Positions 20,646 to 29,851 are shown, counted from the stretch's first letter. The stretch: DNA of 64,000 bases from Variovorax paradoxus (GCF_030811855.1 NZ_JAUSRN010000011.1:62001-126000), one strand, 5' to 3'. Notes: generated from the sequence alone by a model not told the origin. Made by a program: numbers and translations.

Positions 20646-21833
20646 ATGCCGATACGTTTCCTGAGCGTTCTCACCGCGCTCTTGCATGCCTACATGGCAA
20701 TGCGCCTGCTGCCTGCGTTGGCCATGCTCACGCCGGCGTGGCCGCTCGCGCTCGCCGCGCTCATCATCTCGGCCATCACCATTCCGCTGCCCTTTGCCTC
20801 CCGCCGCATTGCGGCGAACGCCACACTGGGCAACACGCTCAAGTGGGTCGGCCTGATCAGCATGGGCTGGTTCTCGTCGATGTTCGTGCTGACGGTGGCG
20901 CGAGACGCAGGCCTGCTGATCGCCTGGTTGGCAAGCGCCTTGGGCGGGCTGCAGGTGCGCTGGGACACAGGGTTGCCGTGGAGCGCACTCGCGGTGGTGG
21001 CCTTGGCCACGGGCACTACGCTGATCGGCTTCATCAACGCCCGCCGCACCGCGAGCGTGAAGCGCGTCGACATTCCGATTCGCGGCCTGCCGACGGCGCT
21101 CGAGGGGTTCACCATCGCGCAGCTCAGCGACATCCACGTCGGTCCGACCATCAAGAGCGCCTACATCCAGCGCATCGTCGATGCGGTGAACCGTCTTGGC
21201 GCCGACGCGATTGTGATCACCGGCGATCTGGTGGACGGCAGCGTGGCCGAGCTGCGCGAGCACATCGCGCCGCTGGCCGGCCTGCGTGCACGGCACGGTA
21301 CTTTCGTCGTCACGGGCAATCACGAGTATTACGCCGGTGCGCATGCGTGGATCGACGAGCTGCGCCGGCTGGGTTTGAAGGTGCTGCTCAACGAGCACGT
21401 GGTGCTGCAGACGCGCAACGTGCGCGGCGCGCAGAACGACGAAGAACTGTTTGAAAGCCAGCTGGTGCTGGCCGGCGTGACCGACTACACCGCGGGGCAC
21501 TTCGATGCCTCACACCAAAGCGACCCTCACCTGGCGTTGTTCGATGCGCCGCCGCTGGTGCACACACGGGTGCTGCTTGCGCACCAGCCGCGCAGCGCGC
21601 CGCTGGCCGCACAGGCGGGCTACCAGCTGCAGCTGTCGGGCCACACGCATGGTGGCCAGTTTTTTCCGTGGAACCTGTTCGTGCCGATGCAGCAGCCCTT
21701 TACCTCGGGCCTGCACCGGCTGCACGACATGTGGGTCTACGTGAGCCGCGGCACCGGCTACTGGGGCCCGCCAAAGCGCTTTGGCGCGCCTTCCGAGATC
21801 ACGCTGCTGACACTGGTGACGGCACTCAACTGA
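20646..21833 (+). CDS. Membrane-anchored metallophosphoesterase
   Basis: The protein has 395 residues. About four membrane helices (1-140) lead to a calcineurin-like phosphoesterase domain with all blocks visible: SDIHVG (DxH), GDLVDG (GDxxD), GNHEYY (GNHE) and LSGHTHGGQFFPW (GHxH). The layout matches the YkuE/YaeI group, of which E. coli YaeI hydrolyses phosphatidate-type phosphodiesters; the substrate here is unproven. The start at 20646 begins the first hydrophobic segment. Confidence 0.9.
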   Translation: MPIRFLSVLTALLHAYMAMRLLPALAMLTPAWPLALAALIISAITIPLPFASRRIAANATLGNTLKWVGLISMGWFSSMFVLTVARDAGLLIAWLASALGGLQVRWDTGLPWSALAVVALATGTTLIGFINARRTASVKRVDIPIRGLPTALEGFTIAQLSDIHVGPTIKSAYIQRIVDAVNRLGADAIVITGDLVDGSVAELREHIAPLAGLRARHGTFVVTGNHEYYAGAHAWIDELRRLGLKVLLNEHVVLQTRNVRGAQNDEELFESQLVLAGVTDYTAGHFDASHQSDPHLALFDAPPLVHTRVLLAHQPRSAPLAAQAGYQLQLSGHTHGGQFFPWNLFVPMQQPFTSGLHRLHDMWVYVSRGTGYWGPPKRFGAPSEITLLTLVTALN

Positions 21834-21834
21834 A

Positions 21835-21866
21835 GAAAAAGAAGAGCTGCGCGTTCAGTCGCGCAG
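21835..21866 (-). terminator. Probable terminator overlapping the phasin gene stop
   Basis: The 7-bp arms CTGCGCG (21847-21853) and CGCGCAG (21860-21866) flank a 6-nt loop that contains the minus-strand stop codon. The minus strand continues into a T-rich tract (plus-strand GAAGAAAAAGAAGAG). Confidence 0.6.
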
Positions 21867-22352
21867 TTCGGCAAGGCGACGGGCGTTCGAAGTCGCGGCC
21901 GCATGGATCGGCTTCAGCCCGCGGCGGGCAATGCGCACCGCCGCACCCGACAGCAGGCTGGCCGTGCCGGCTGCGCGCGTGGTGGCCCGCATGAAATCGT
22001 CGCTGCGCACGACGGCCTGCGCGGGCGTGATGCTGCCGACCATCGAGAAAAAGGCGCCCGCACTTTGAAACCACTGCTGTAGTGCGCGGTTTGCCAGTGC
22101 GGCCTGGCTGCTGTGCCACTGCTTGGCCATGGCAACGCCCGATTCGCCCGCCGCAACGAGTTTTTCATCGCCCATGAGCTGGAACTCAGCCAGGTCGACC
22201 GCGCTTGGTGCGAGCCCTGCCTTGGCGATGCGTTCGGTGCGCATCTGTATGACGGAGCCGGAAGACAACAGCATCTCGTGGGTCTTGAGAGCCAGGTCCA
22301 CCCACAGCATCAAGGGGCTGGCCAGGCGAACGACAGAGGTGAGGGACGACAT
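21855..22352 (-). CDS. Phasin-like, possibly polyhydroxyalkanoate granule-associated protein
   Basis: The protein has 165 residues and is helical and Ala-rich, with LASPLMLWVDLALKTHEMLLSSGSVIQMRTERI and a following amphipathic region, resembling PHA-granule phasins of Burkholderiales. No catalytic motif is present. The start at 22352 begins this conserved-looking segment; the frame is open upstream into the pagL promoter region. The assignment is by resemblance, and another helical coat protein is possible. It is convergent with the metallophosphoesterase gene. Confidence 0.6.
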   Translation of the reverse strand: MSSLTSVVRLASPLMLWVDLALKTHEMLLSSGSVIQMRTERIAKAGLAPSAVDLAEFQLMGDEKLVAAGESGVAMAKQWHSSQAALANRALQQWFQSAGAFFSMVGSITPAQAVVRSDDFMRATTRAAGTASLLSGAAVRIARRGLKPIHAAATSNARRLAELRD

Positions 22353-22542
22353 GAGAGCGAGCAATCTATGGGATGGATGAACGCCACTATAGGCGCCTGC
22401 CGGGACGATTTGCTGCACTGCAGCAAAATTGCAGCCATTTTGTTGAACAAGTCCTACCTTTTGACACGGAAATAGCCTCCGAGAAAACCCGCCAACGAAC
22501 TTCAAAGTAATTTCCTTCGCTCAGCCGCAGCTCAGAAGAATC

Positions 22543-23118
22543 ATGAAGAAACAAAGCTCCGCCTTCCTTGGGATCGCGGTGCTTGCGGGCCTTTCGTGCC
22601 TGCCGGGCACCAAGGCTCACGCATTTGAAGACAGCGCACGCGGCATCTACTTCGAGGGCGGTCGCGCACCGCATGGCGACAAGGGCGCCAGCAATTCGGC
22701 CACGGTCGGCGTTACGCTGCCCTGGTCGTTGCGCCAGCCGGTTCATGAAGGCGCGCTGACCTCCTACTGGGACCTTTTCGCCAGCCATTGGCGCGGGCCC
22801 GCAATCGACGATGGTGCGCACAGCTACACGCAGATCGGTGCGATCTACACCTGGCGCTATCGCTTCGACGGCGGAAGCTCGGCGTGGTTTGCCGAAGGGG
22901 GCGTGGGCGGCACCTTGATGGACCATCTCTACAAGACGCCCGATCGCACCTTCAGCACGGCGTTCCAGTTCACCGAGGTGCTGGGCTTGGGGCGCAGCTT
23001 TGGCGAGAACGGCAAGCACGAGCTGGCGCTGCGCCTGCAGCATTTCTCGAACGGGGGCTACAAGAAGCCCAACCCGGGCGAAAACTTCGTCCGCGTGCGC
23101 TACACCTATCATTTCTAG
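22543..23118 (+). CDS. pagL: Lipid A 3-O-deacylase (PagL-type acyloxyacyl hydrolase)
   Basis: The protein has 191 residues with a signal peptide to about residue 27 (PGTKAHA). The mature protein alternates hydrophobic residues as in an 8-strand outer-membrane barrel and ends in YTYHF with a terminal Phe, the outer-membrane sorting signal. The PagL catalytic stretch is seen in LRLQHFSNGGYKKPNPG (His and Ser of the active site, with Asn). It removes the 3-O acyl chain from lipid A at the outer membrane. Its stop shares the CTAG palindrome with the stop of ybhN. Confidence 0.9.
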   Translation: MKKQSSAFLGIAVLAGLSCLPGTKAHAFEDSARGIYFEGGRAPHGDKGASNSATVGVTLPWSLRQPVHEGALTSYWDLFASHWRGPAIDDGAHSYTQIGAIYTWRYRFDGGSSAWFAEGGVGGTLMDHLYKTPDRTFSTAFQFTEVLGLGRSFGENGKHELALRLQHFSNGGYKKPNPGENFVRVRYTYHF

Positions 23119-24092
23119 CGTCTCGCGGGCCCCGCCGCCCGCATGCGCCAGCGCTTCGCGCGCAGTTCCGTTACAAAGTAGGCCAGCGTGGCGATCCCGA
23201 GCGGCAAGAGGTAGTAGAGCCCGCGGTAGACCAGCAGCACGCCCAGGAGCCTGCCTTGAGGCACCTGGTCCGACAACAGCGCAATGAACACCGCCTCGAG
23301 AACGCCAAGGCCTGCCGGCACGTGGGTGATGACGCCCGCCACCGCGGCCACGAGCAACACTGCAAGCACCGAGTGGTAAGGCAGCTGCCCCTGCAGCAGC
23401 ACCCAGATGACACCGCCAATCAGCGACCAATTCAGGCAGGACAGGGCCAGCTGGAGCAGTGCCATACGAAGCGATGGAACCTTGAACGAATGGCGGTGAA
23501 TGCGAAAGACGTGGCCACTGGCGAAGGCGCACAGCACCAGGTACACCGCGGCCACCAGCAGCAGCACGGCGCCGAGGATGCGCAGCCCTGCGTTGTCGAT
23601 CTTCCAATCGGCCGGCAACACCAGTGGCCAGAAGCAGAAGACCGCGCCAGCCACCACCAGGTAACCGAGCCAGTTGGTCAGCATGCTGAAACCCAGCACG
23701 CGGGTGATGGTGCCGTTGGAGAGCTCCAGCCGCGAATAGAGCCGGTAGCGAAACGCCACGCCGCCAACCAGCGAACCCAGGTTGAGATTGAAGGCATAGC
23801 TGATGAAGGTCACCCCCATCACGGTGCCGGCGCTCAGCGGGTGCCGCGTGAGATGCCGGCCCAGGAGGTCATAGGTGCTGTAGATCGCAAAGCTGCTGGC
23901 GGCCAGCGCGCCCGCCAGCAGCAACGTGGCCGCGGGAAGCGCGCGCATGGCGTCGAACACCTCTTGCCAGTCGATGGCACGCGCCTGGTTCACGAGCAGC
24001 CAGGCAATCAGGCCGAAAAAAGCCCAGGCTGCGAGACGGCGCACCCAGGGCCACCAGGGCCGGTGCGCAAGCCGTGCGGTGTGGGAGCTCAT
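23115..24092 (-). CDS. ybhN: YbhN-type lysylphosphatidylglycerol synthase/flippase-like membrane protein
   Basis: The protein has 325 residues and about eight membrane helices. It belongs to the UPF0104 / LPG synthase transmembrane family (FISYAFNLNLGSLVGGVAFRYRLYSR; ITHVPAGLGVLEAVFIALL). It overlaps clsB by 4 bp and ends the ybhP-clsB-ybhN operon, the same set and order as in E. coli. A role in phospholipid handling is inferred from that operon; the biochemical activity is not established. Confidence 0.85.
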   Translation of the reverse strand: MSSHTARLAHRPWWPWVRRLAAWAFFGLIAWLLVNQARAIDWQEVFDAMRALPAATLLLAGALAASSFAIYSTYDLLGRHLTRHPLSAGTVMGVTFISYAFNLNLGSLVGGVAFRYRLYSRLELSNGTITRVLGFSMLTNWLGYLVVAGAVFCFWPLVLPADWKIDNAGLRILGAVLLLVAAVYLVLCAFASGHVFRIHRHSFKVPSLRMALLQLALSCLNWSLIGGVIWVLLQGQLPYHSVLAVLLVAAVAGVITHVPAGLGVLEAVFIALLSDQVPQGRLLGVLLVYRGLYYLLPLGIATLAYFVTELRAKRWRMRAAGPARR

Positions 24093-25366
24093 GCCACTTC
24101 CGTCGGCGTCACGACGTCGTCGCCGCTTTTCTTGCTCGTCTCGCGCTGTTCATGCCTTTCGGCCAGGGCGATGGCCTCGGCGGGCGTCAGGCGCGGCACG
24201 TGGCGCGGCAACCAACCGAGCCACGAGGGATACCAGCGCAAGAAGTGAAAGATGAAGAAGCTGCGAACCAGCCGCCAGCCGCTCCATTCGTTCTCGAGGT
24301 CGGCGGGGCCGATCTGCTTGCAGCTCTTGCGCATGAGCGTGTCCATGCGCTCCCACAGCAGCTGGTTGAAAGCTTTGTCGCGTGCGATCACGTTAGCTTC
24401 GAGGTTGAGCGACAGGCTCAGCGGATCGAGGTTGCTCGAGCCGACCGTGGTCCAACGGTCGTCCATCAGCGCGATCTTCGCGTGCAGCGGGCGTTCGCAG
24501 TACTCATAGATGCGCACGCCCGAATGCATCAGGTGGTGGTAGAGCATGCTCGCGGCCGTCTTGACGATCGGCATGTCGGGCTCGCCCTGCAGGATGAGCC
24601 GCACGTCCACGCCGCGCCGCGCCGCACGACGCAGTTCCTTGATGAGCCGGTAGCCCGGAAAGAAATATGCATTGGCAATCACGATGCGCTGGCGCGCGGC
24701 GCGGATCGCGATCAGGTACTGGCGCTCGATGTCGCCGGTGTGGCGCCGGTTGTCGCGCGTGACGAACATCGCCTCCACCTCGCCCACGGCTTCCCGGTCG
24801 GCCGGCGGGGCTTGCTTGAGGCGGTGGCGGAACCAGCGCGGCCCCTTGTCGCCCAGTGCAATTGCACGCAGCACGTACTGATGGATCTGCGCCACGATGG
24901 GCCCGCGGAGTTCCACCGCGTAGTCCTGCTTGGCCTTGGGGCCGAAGTCGAGCAGATGGTCGGCCGAATAGTTGATGCCCCCGACGAATGCGAGCTCTCC
25001 GTCGACCACCACAATCTTGCGGTGCATGCGCCGGAACACGTTCAGCCGCTGGCCGAAGATGCGCTTGCCGTGATCGAACACCCGCGTTCTCACGCCCACC
25101 GAACTCAGCCCTTCGATGAATTCGCGCGAAAGATCCGGCGAGCCGAAGCCGTCGACCAGCACGTCGATCTTCACGCCACGCTGGGCTGCCGCGCGCATGG
25201 CGGCATGCAGTTCCAGCCCCACCTTGTCTTCGAACAGGATGAAGGTTTCGATGATGACTTCGCGCTTGGCCTGGCGAATGGCATCGAACACGCGCGGAAA
25301 GAATTCCTCGCCGTTCTCGAGCAGCGCAATGCAATTGCCGCCGATCCAGCGGTCTGCGCTATCCAT
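24089..25366 (-). CDS. clsB: Cardiolipin synthase B (phospholipase D superfamily)
   Basis: The protein has 425 residues with two HKD motifs: HRKIVVVDGELAFVGG (about 138-153) and HAKIALMDDRWTTVGSSN (about 312-329). It joins two phosphatidylglycerol molecules or PG and PE at the inner membrane. The ATG at 25366 is preferred because GAAGG lies 9 nt upstream; a GTG at 25375 would add three residues. It is translationally coupled to ybhN and lies 87 bp after the ybhP homologue. Confidence 0.93.
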   Translation of the reverse strand: MDSADRWIGGNCIALLENGEEFFPRVFDAIRQAKREVIIETFILFEDKVGLELHAAMRAAAQRGVKIDVLVDGFGSPDLSREFIEGLSSVGVRTRVFDHGKRIFGQRLNVFRRMHRKIVVVDGELAFVGGINYSADHLLDFGPKAKQDYAVELRGPIVAQIHQYVLRAIALGDKGPRWFRHRLKQAPPADREAVGEVEAMFVTRDNRRHTGDIERQYLIAIRAARQRIVIANAYFFPGYRLIKELRRAARRGVDVRLILQGEPDMPIVKTAASMLYHHLMHSGVRIYEYCERPLHAKIALMDDRWTTVGSSNLDPLSLSLNLEANVIARDKAFNQLLWERMDTLMRKSCKQIGPADLENEWSGWRLVRSFFIFHFLRWYPSWLGWLPRHVPRLTPAEAIALAERHEQRETSKKSGDDVVTPTEVA

Positions 25367-25453
25367 GGCGGCCACCTTCAGTGCCCGGCGGAGCAGGCGA
25401 TGGGCGTCGCGGCGCGAAAAAATGAACTGCGCGGAACATGGGCGTAGTCCATC

Positions 25454-26236
25454 TCAAAGGTCGATGTTCGCCACCAGCGGCGCATGGTCCGACAGGTGCG
25501 ACCAGGGCTTGCGCGGCAGCACCACAGGCTCGTGCACGCCCGCGTTGCGCACATAGATGCGATCCAGCGACAGCAGCGGAAAGCGTGACGGAAACGTCTT
25601 GGCAGCCGCACCGTTCGCGTGCAGGAACACCTCGCGCAGCGCGGCGCCTTCTTCGAGCACCCGGTGCGCGCGGCCGCGCCAGTCGTTGAAATCACCCGCC
25701 ACGACCAGCGGGGCGTCGGGCGGCACTTCGTCGCGCACGATGTGGCAGAGCAACTCCAGCTGCTGCTGCCGATGCGCCTCGGCCAAGCCCAGGTGGGCGC
25801 AGATCGCGTGGACGTCCACCGTGCGGCCCGGTAGACGCAGCACGCAGTGAAGCAAGCCGCGCTTTTCGGGACCGGCCACCGACACGTCGTGATTGCGGTA
25901 GTGCACGATCGGAAACTTCGACAACACCGCGTTGCCGTGATGGCCTCTCGGATACACCGCGTTGCGGCCGTAGGCGAACTGCGGCCACATGGTGTCAGCC
26001 AGAAATTCGTAATGCGGCGCCTCGGGCCAGTTGTTGACCTTGCGCGAGTGGCGCGAGTGGGTGCCAAGCACCTCCTGCAGAAACACCACGTCGGCCCCCA
26101 CGGTGCGCACCGCGTCCCGAAGCTCCGGAAGAATGAACTTGCGGTTGAGCGCAGTGAACCCCTTGTGGGTGTTCACCGTCATGACCTTGAGCGAGGTCGG
26201 CGCCGCTGCGGGGAGTGGAATCGGGGAAGAAGACAT
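25454..26236 (-). CDS. ybhP: Endonuclease/exonuclease/phosphatase-family protein (YbhP-like)
   Basis: The protein has 260 residues with an EEP fold: [10 protein letters not shown] (Asn), FLQEVLG (catalytic Glu), VAGDFNDW (GDFN) and [12 protein letters not shown] (SDH). It could be a nuclease or a phosphodiesterase. It leads the operon that contains clsB and ybhN, as in E. coli, so a lipid-linked phosphatase is as plausible as a nuclease. The function is unproven in any species I know of. Confidence 0.85.
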   Translation of the reverse strand: MSSSPIPLPAAAPTSLKVMTVNTHKGFTALNRKFILPELRDAVRTVGADVVFLQEVLGTHSRHSRKVNNWPEAPHYEFLADTMWPQFAYGRNAVYPRGHHGNAVLSKFPIVHYRNHDVSVAGPEKRGLLHCVLRLPGRTVDVHAICAHLGLAEAHRQQQLELLCHIVRDEVPPDAPLVVAGDFNDWRGRAHRVLEEGAALREVFLHANGAAAKTFPSRFPLLSLDRIYVRNAGVHEPVVLPRKPWSHLSDHAPLVANIDL

Positions 26237-26270
26237 CAGTCCTCAGGTTGTACGTTGCCGCGCCGCCGGC

Positions 26271-26333
26271 GCCTGTAGGAACGCGCCACCTTCTTCGCTG
26301 CCTTTCGCAAGCGGGCGGCCAACTCCTACAGGC
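26271..26333. repeat. REP-like inverted repeat element
   Basis: Perfect 10-bp arms GCCTGTAGGA (26271-26280) and TCCTACAGGC (26324-26333) are separated by 43 bp that include GCTTGCGAAAG on the minus strand. The TGTAGGAG...GCTTGCGA pattern resembles REP/BIME palindromes of Pseudomonas and relatives. It lies between two divergent genes. Confidence 0.55.
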
Positions 26334-26451
26334 AGGCCGTCCGCACCCCCACATCGCGGGCATCGGGCGCCTTCTACGGTGATTTCAGGCCGCAGGAATC
26401 GGCCGCTCTGCCATCCGTTCTCGATCCCTCGAGACAAGCAAAGGAACCACC

Positions 26452-26880
26452 ATGAAGCAACGAATCTTTCACGCGACGCTGCTGGCCGGCCTGATGGCCA
26501 CCGCCGGCGCCGCCATGGCGCAAGCCACCTCGATCCCCGCCCAGCCCGACCCGTCCGTGGGCGGCCAAGCCAGCACGCAAACCCCATCCGGCGTGCCCAA
26601 CCCGCCGCAGCGCCCTGACAACACCATGCCGGTTTCACGCGAAGCAGTGAAGGCCGAGGCACGCGCCCACAACCGCAACAATGCCAACAACCCGGTGCCC
26701 AAGGGCGAGGCCACCACCACCGTGAACGCTCAGCCTAACGCGATGCCGCAGCCCACGGGCGAGATGTCCCGCGCCGAAGTGAGCCAGCAGGGCCGCAAGA
26801 CCAAGCCCCGGTTCGGCAACCCGGGTGAACGGCCCGACGTGCCGACGAACCCGACGGAACGGACCGGCACGCCCCAATAA
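26452..26880 (+). CDS. Secreted Pro/Asn-rich protein of unknown function
   Basis: The protein has 142 residues. A signal peptide (MKQRIFHATLLAGLMATAGA, cut after AMA near residue 23) is followed by a low-complexity hydrophilic chain rich in Pro, Asn, Gln and Thr, with no hydrophobic core. It is probably intrinsically disordered in the periplasm. I recognise no family. AAAGGAAC precedes the ATG and a bidirectional terminator follows. Confidence 0.75.
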   Translation: MKQRIFHATLLAGLMATAGAAMAQATSIPAQPDPSVGGQASTQTPSGVPNPPQRPDNTMPVSREAVKAEARAHNRNNANNPVPKGEATTTVNAQPNAMPQPTGEMSRAEVSQQGRKTKPRFGNPGERPDVPTNPTERTGTPQ

Positions 26881-26894
26881 GTGCTTGTGCGAAA

Positions 26895-26930
26895 AAAAGC
26901 CCGCGATGCACAAAGGCATCGCGGGCTTTT
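26895..26930. terminator. Bidirectional terminator
   Basis: A 15-bp perfect stem (AAAAGCCCGCGATGC with GCATCGCGGGCTTTT, six-base loop) has A and T runs on both sides. It lies between the convergent secreted-protein gene and the Spy-like gene and can serve both strands. Confidence 0.93.
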
Positions 26931-26962
26931 TAGCGTTTTGCGCAGTTCAGCGCGTCGTTCGC

Positions 26963-27544
26963 TCAGCTCTTGGCTGGCCCCGCCGAATGGTTGTGCCCGT
27001 CAGGGCCGCCGTGGCCATGATGGCCGCGATGCCCGTGCATGCCGGCATGCACCGTTTCCGCATCGAAGGTCTTCTGCTGCTCAGGCGTCAGCGCCGCATA
27101 GAAGGTCTTGGTGGCTTCAGCGCGCTTGGCGAACCTCGCGCTGCGCTCGGCGTGGCGAGCCTGCATGCGCTCCAGGCGCTCGGGCGTGGTGAGCTTGGCA
27201 AATTCGGCGCGATCCATGCGCGCCGGACGGGCGCCGGCGGGCGGCTGGCTGGCCGATGCGAAGGTGGTCCACGCGCTTTCTTGCGCGGAGGTCAGCTTGA
27301 GCTTTTCCTTCAGGGCGGCCAGGCGCTTGGCGCGATGTTCTTGCATGCGCTGCATACGATCGGCCGGGTCCATGCGCTTGTGCTGCGCCTTGTTGGCGGT
27401 GGCACCGTCGGCCTGGGCAACGGCCGCAGGCGGGGCCGCAGCGGTGGCGGGCGCGGCCGGGGCTTGTGCGAAGGCGCCCGAAGAGGCGAGGGCGGCCGAA
27501 CCGAGAAGGCTGGCCCAGACGATGCGTTGGCGAAGAGAGATCAT
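26963..27544 (-). CDS. Spy/CpxP-family periplasmic protein with histidine-rich tail
   Basis: The protein has 193 residues. A signal peptide ends near AFAQA. The mature protein is helical and Met/Arg/Gln-rich with two LTxxQ motifs (LTSAQESAW and LTPEQQKTF), the signature of Spy/CpxP chaperone-like or metal-sensing proteins. The C-terminus is a His/Gly tail (HGHRGHHGHGGPDGHNH) that could bind metals. The ATG at 27544 was chosen because GGAAG precedes it and the signal peptide starts there. Metal or envelope-stress function is inferred from the family. Confidence 0.82.
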   Translation of the reverse strand: MISLRQRIVWASLLGSAALASSGAFAQAPAAPATAAAPPAAVAQADGATANKAQHKRMDPADRMQRMQEHRAKRLAALKEKLKLTSAQESAWTTFASASQPPAGARPARMDRAEFAKLTTPERLERMQARHAERSARFAKRAEATKTFYAALTPEQQKTFDAETVHAGMHGHRGHHGHGGPDGHNHSAGPAKS

Positions 27545-27694
27545 GAAAAGTGCTTCCTTTCGAAGAAGCCCGCCGCCAAGGGGCAGCAGGTGAAGCGAAG
27601 TGTGGAAGACCTCTGTATCGCCCAAGTGAGGCTGGAGTGAGCGTGCGTAAAGAATCATGAACGGCCAGGGCTGCACGGCCCGCCTGCGCCGCGG

Positions 27695-28786
27695 CTATTT
27701 GGGCCGTGGAGGCTTCAGTCCGCGATCGGGCGCCTGCAGCTTGCCCGAGCGCAGCTCGCCGACCGCCAGCGCCACCGCGCGGGCTGCGTTGCGCACCTCT
27801 TCCTGCACGTCTTCATTGGCGTCGAGGCTGTCGTGGCTGTTCGCATACGGCTCGTAATAGCCGATGTAGCGGTCGAGCCGAGCCTGCGCGCCGGCATCGA
27901 TCAGGCCCATCCAGTCGAGCCAATCCGACAGGTTGCGGCGCACGCTCTCGACGCCGGCCACGTCGCCATGCACCACCAAGCCGTAGACCCGGCCGCTCAG
28001 GTGCTTGGGATAGCCCCAGCCATCGAGTTCGAGCGCCTTGGCTTCGTCGGGCTTCTTGCCGTGGGTGCTGGTCGGGTCGGGGTTGCCGCCGTCGGCGCAC
28101 ACCAGCCGGTCGGCCATGAGCTTGAGCGGACTGGCCGACTGGTACCAGTGAGTGGGCGTGAACAGCATCACGCCATGCGCGGCCACCCAGCGCTCGTAGA
28201 TCTCGTTCATCCAGTCGCCGGTCTGGCGCAACGAATGATTGGGATAACAGCTGCAGGGCCAGTGGCACAGCGGCATCGCGGTGGAGACGCAGCCCTTGCA
28301 GGGATGGATTTGTCGGCCGTATTCGGAGGTGAGCAGGCTCAGGTCGAGCACGTCGACGTCGATGCCACAGCTGTCGAGCACCTCGCGCGCCAGCTGCACC
28401 AGGCGCCAGCTCTTGGAGATTTCGCCCGGGCAGGTGCCGTCGTTGCGCGGCGAACCGTTGACCAGCAGCACGCGCGAGCGTGTCTGGGGGTTGCCCCAAG
28501 CCGCCTGCGCAGCTTCGATGCGCGCCTTGGCTTCGAGCCAGTCCACCGAAAGTTCGTACTCCGGGTCGGCATAGCCGGGGCCGGCCTTGCGCGTGACCGG
28601 TGCCTTGCGGCCTTCCTGGTAGGCCTCCCATGCAATGAGTTCGATGCGCTGCAACGACGCCTTCTCGGTCTGGAAGGCCGGATCCCGGAAGGACTCCATG
28701 AAGCGCTCATGAAACTGGTCGCGCTCCAACGTGTCGGGCGCCTGTCCCTTGCGGACACGGGGCGCTTTGGAGGTGCGAAAAGGCAT
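27695..28786 (-). CDS. NAD(P)H-dependent oxidoreductase, flavodoxin-like fold
   Basis: The protein has 363 residues. After an Arg-rich N-terminal third, an FMN-binding flavodoxin-like domain begins at about residue 104 (RVLLVNGSPRNDGTCPGE), followed by CKGCVSTAMPLCHWPCSCYP, a cysteine cluster, and FTPTHWYQSASPLKLMADRL. The Cys cluster is unusual for plain flavodoxins and suggests a bound metal or iron-sulfur site. Members reduce quinones or nitro compounds. It appears to be transcribed alone. Confidence 0.8.
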   Translation of the reverse strand: MPFRTSKAPRVRKGQAPDTLERDQFHERFMESFRDPAFQTEKASLQRIELIAWEAYQEGRKAPVTRKAGPGYADPEYELSVDWLEAKARIEAAQAAWGNPQTRSRVLLVNGSPRNDGTCPGEISKSWRLVQLAREVLDSCGIDVDVLDLSLLTSEYGRQIHPCKGCVSTAMPLCHWPCSCYPNHSLRQTGDWMNEIYERWVAAHGVMLFTPTHWYQSASPLKLMADRLVCADGGNPDPTSTHGKKPDEAKALELDGWGYPKHLSGRVYGLVVHGDVAGVESVRRNLSDWLDWMGLIDAGAQARLDRYIGYYEPYANSHDSLDANEDVQEEVRNAARAVALAVGELRSGKLQAPDRGLKPPRPK

Positions 28787-28881
28787 GGCGTCAATCTATG
28801 CGCCGCATGGCCCGCCTGTGACCTGTGCGCGGCGCCGATTTTCGGTAGGCCTGCGACTACACGCAGGCACGGCACCGCCGT

Positions 28882-29781
28882 TCAGCCGCCGAACTTTCCG
28901 TTCTGGAAGTCGTGCACCGCCTGCTTCACTTCTTCCTGCGTGTTCATCACGAAGGGGCCATATTGGGCAATGGGTTCGCGCAGCGGCTTGCCGGCAATCA
29001 GGAGCGCCCGGGCGGGGCTGTGGTTGGTGGCGCCCGCGCGCAGGACCACGCCGTCGCTTCCGGGGTCGTTCGCCAGAATGGCCATGCGGCGCGTGGGCAC
29101 CTCGCTGCCCGCGATCCACAGCGATTCGCGGTACACGTAAACCAGGGCGTTGTGGTCGTCCGGCAGGGGCTGCGCAAACTCGGCGCCCGGCGGCACCGTG
29201 ATGTCGAGGTACAGGGGCTCGGTGTCCTCGCGCCGCACGGCGCCTTCGATGCCGTGGCTTGCACCGGCAATCACGCGCACGTGAACGCCCGCGGTGGTGG
29301 TGTATTCCGGTATTTCCTCGCTCTGGATGTCGCGATACCAGGGCTCGCGCATCTTGTCCTTCGCGGGCAGGTTGAGCCAGAGTTGGAATCCTTCCACGAG
29401 CCCCTCTTCCTGCTCGGGCAGCTCGCTGTGGATGAGCCCGCGGCCGGCCGTCATCCATTGAACGCCGCCGTTTTGCAGCAGCCCCTCATGGCCGGCGCTG
29501 TCGCGGTGGCGCATGCGGCCCGCGATCATGTAGGTGACGGTTTCGAAGCCGCGGTGCGGATGGTTGGGAAAGCCGCCGATGTAGTCGCCCGGGTTGTCGC
29601 TGCCGAAGGCATCCAGCATCAGGAAGGGATCGAGCCTTTTCTGCAGCGGCTGTTGCAACACGCGGGTGAGTTTGACGCCGTCGCCATCGCTGGTGGAAAC
29701 ACCGGCCACGATGTGGTCGATGCCGCGCGGCGTGGCGACGGGATCGGTGGGGTGGTTGGCATGATGATTTGCGTTCGTCAT
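28882..29781 (-). CDS. Pirin-family protein
   Basis: The protein has 299 residues with a two-cupin pirin architecture. The N-terminal metal-site histidines are in HPHRGFETVTYMIAGRMRHRDS and the next in GLIHSELP. The C-terminal half contains the pirin_C domain (PLPDDHNALVYVYRESLW). Bacterial pirins include quercetin dioxygenases and regulators of pyruvate dehydrogenase; no choice can be made. It lies 70 bp downstream of the GNAT gene on the same strand and may be read through from the exosortase operon. Confidence 0.92.
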   Translation of the reverse strand: MTNANHHANHPTDPVATPRGIDHIVAGVSTSDGDGVKLTRVLQQPLQKRLDPFLMLDAFGSDNPGDYIGGFPNHPHRGFETVTYMIAGRMRHRDSAGHEGLLQNGGVQWMTAGRGLIHSELPEQEEGLVEGFQLWLNLPAKDKMREPWYRDIQSEEIPEYTTTAGVHVRVIAGASHGIEGAVRREDTEPLYLDITVPPGAEFAQPLPDDHNALVYVYRESLWIAGSEVPTRRMAILANDPGSDGVVLRAGATNHSPARALLIAGKPLREPIAQYGPFVMNTQEEVKQAVHDFQNGKFGG

Positions 29782-29851
29782 GCGGCCATGGTGGCACTAA
29801 CCCCGTGACCGCGCCACCGGTGGGGGTGGTCCGGCGGTCAGGCGGGCGCCG

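Noticed and set aside
26632-26647. parS-like GGTTTCACGCGAAGCA
   Set aside because: Three mismatches from consensus, in a secreted-protein gene far from parB.
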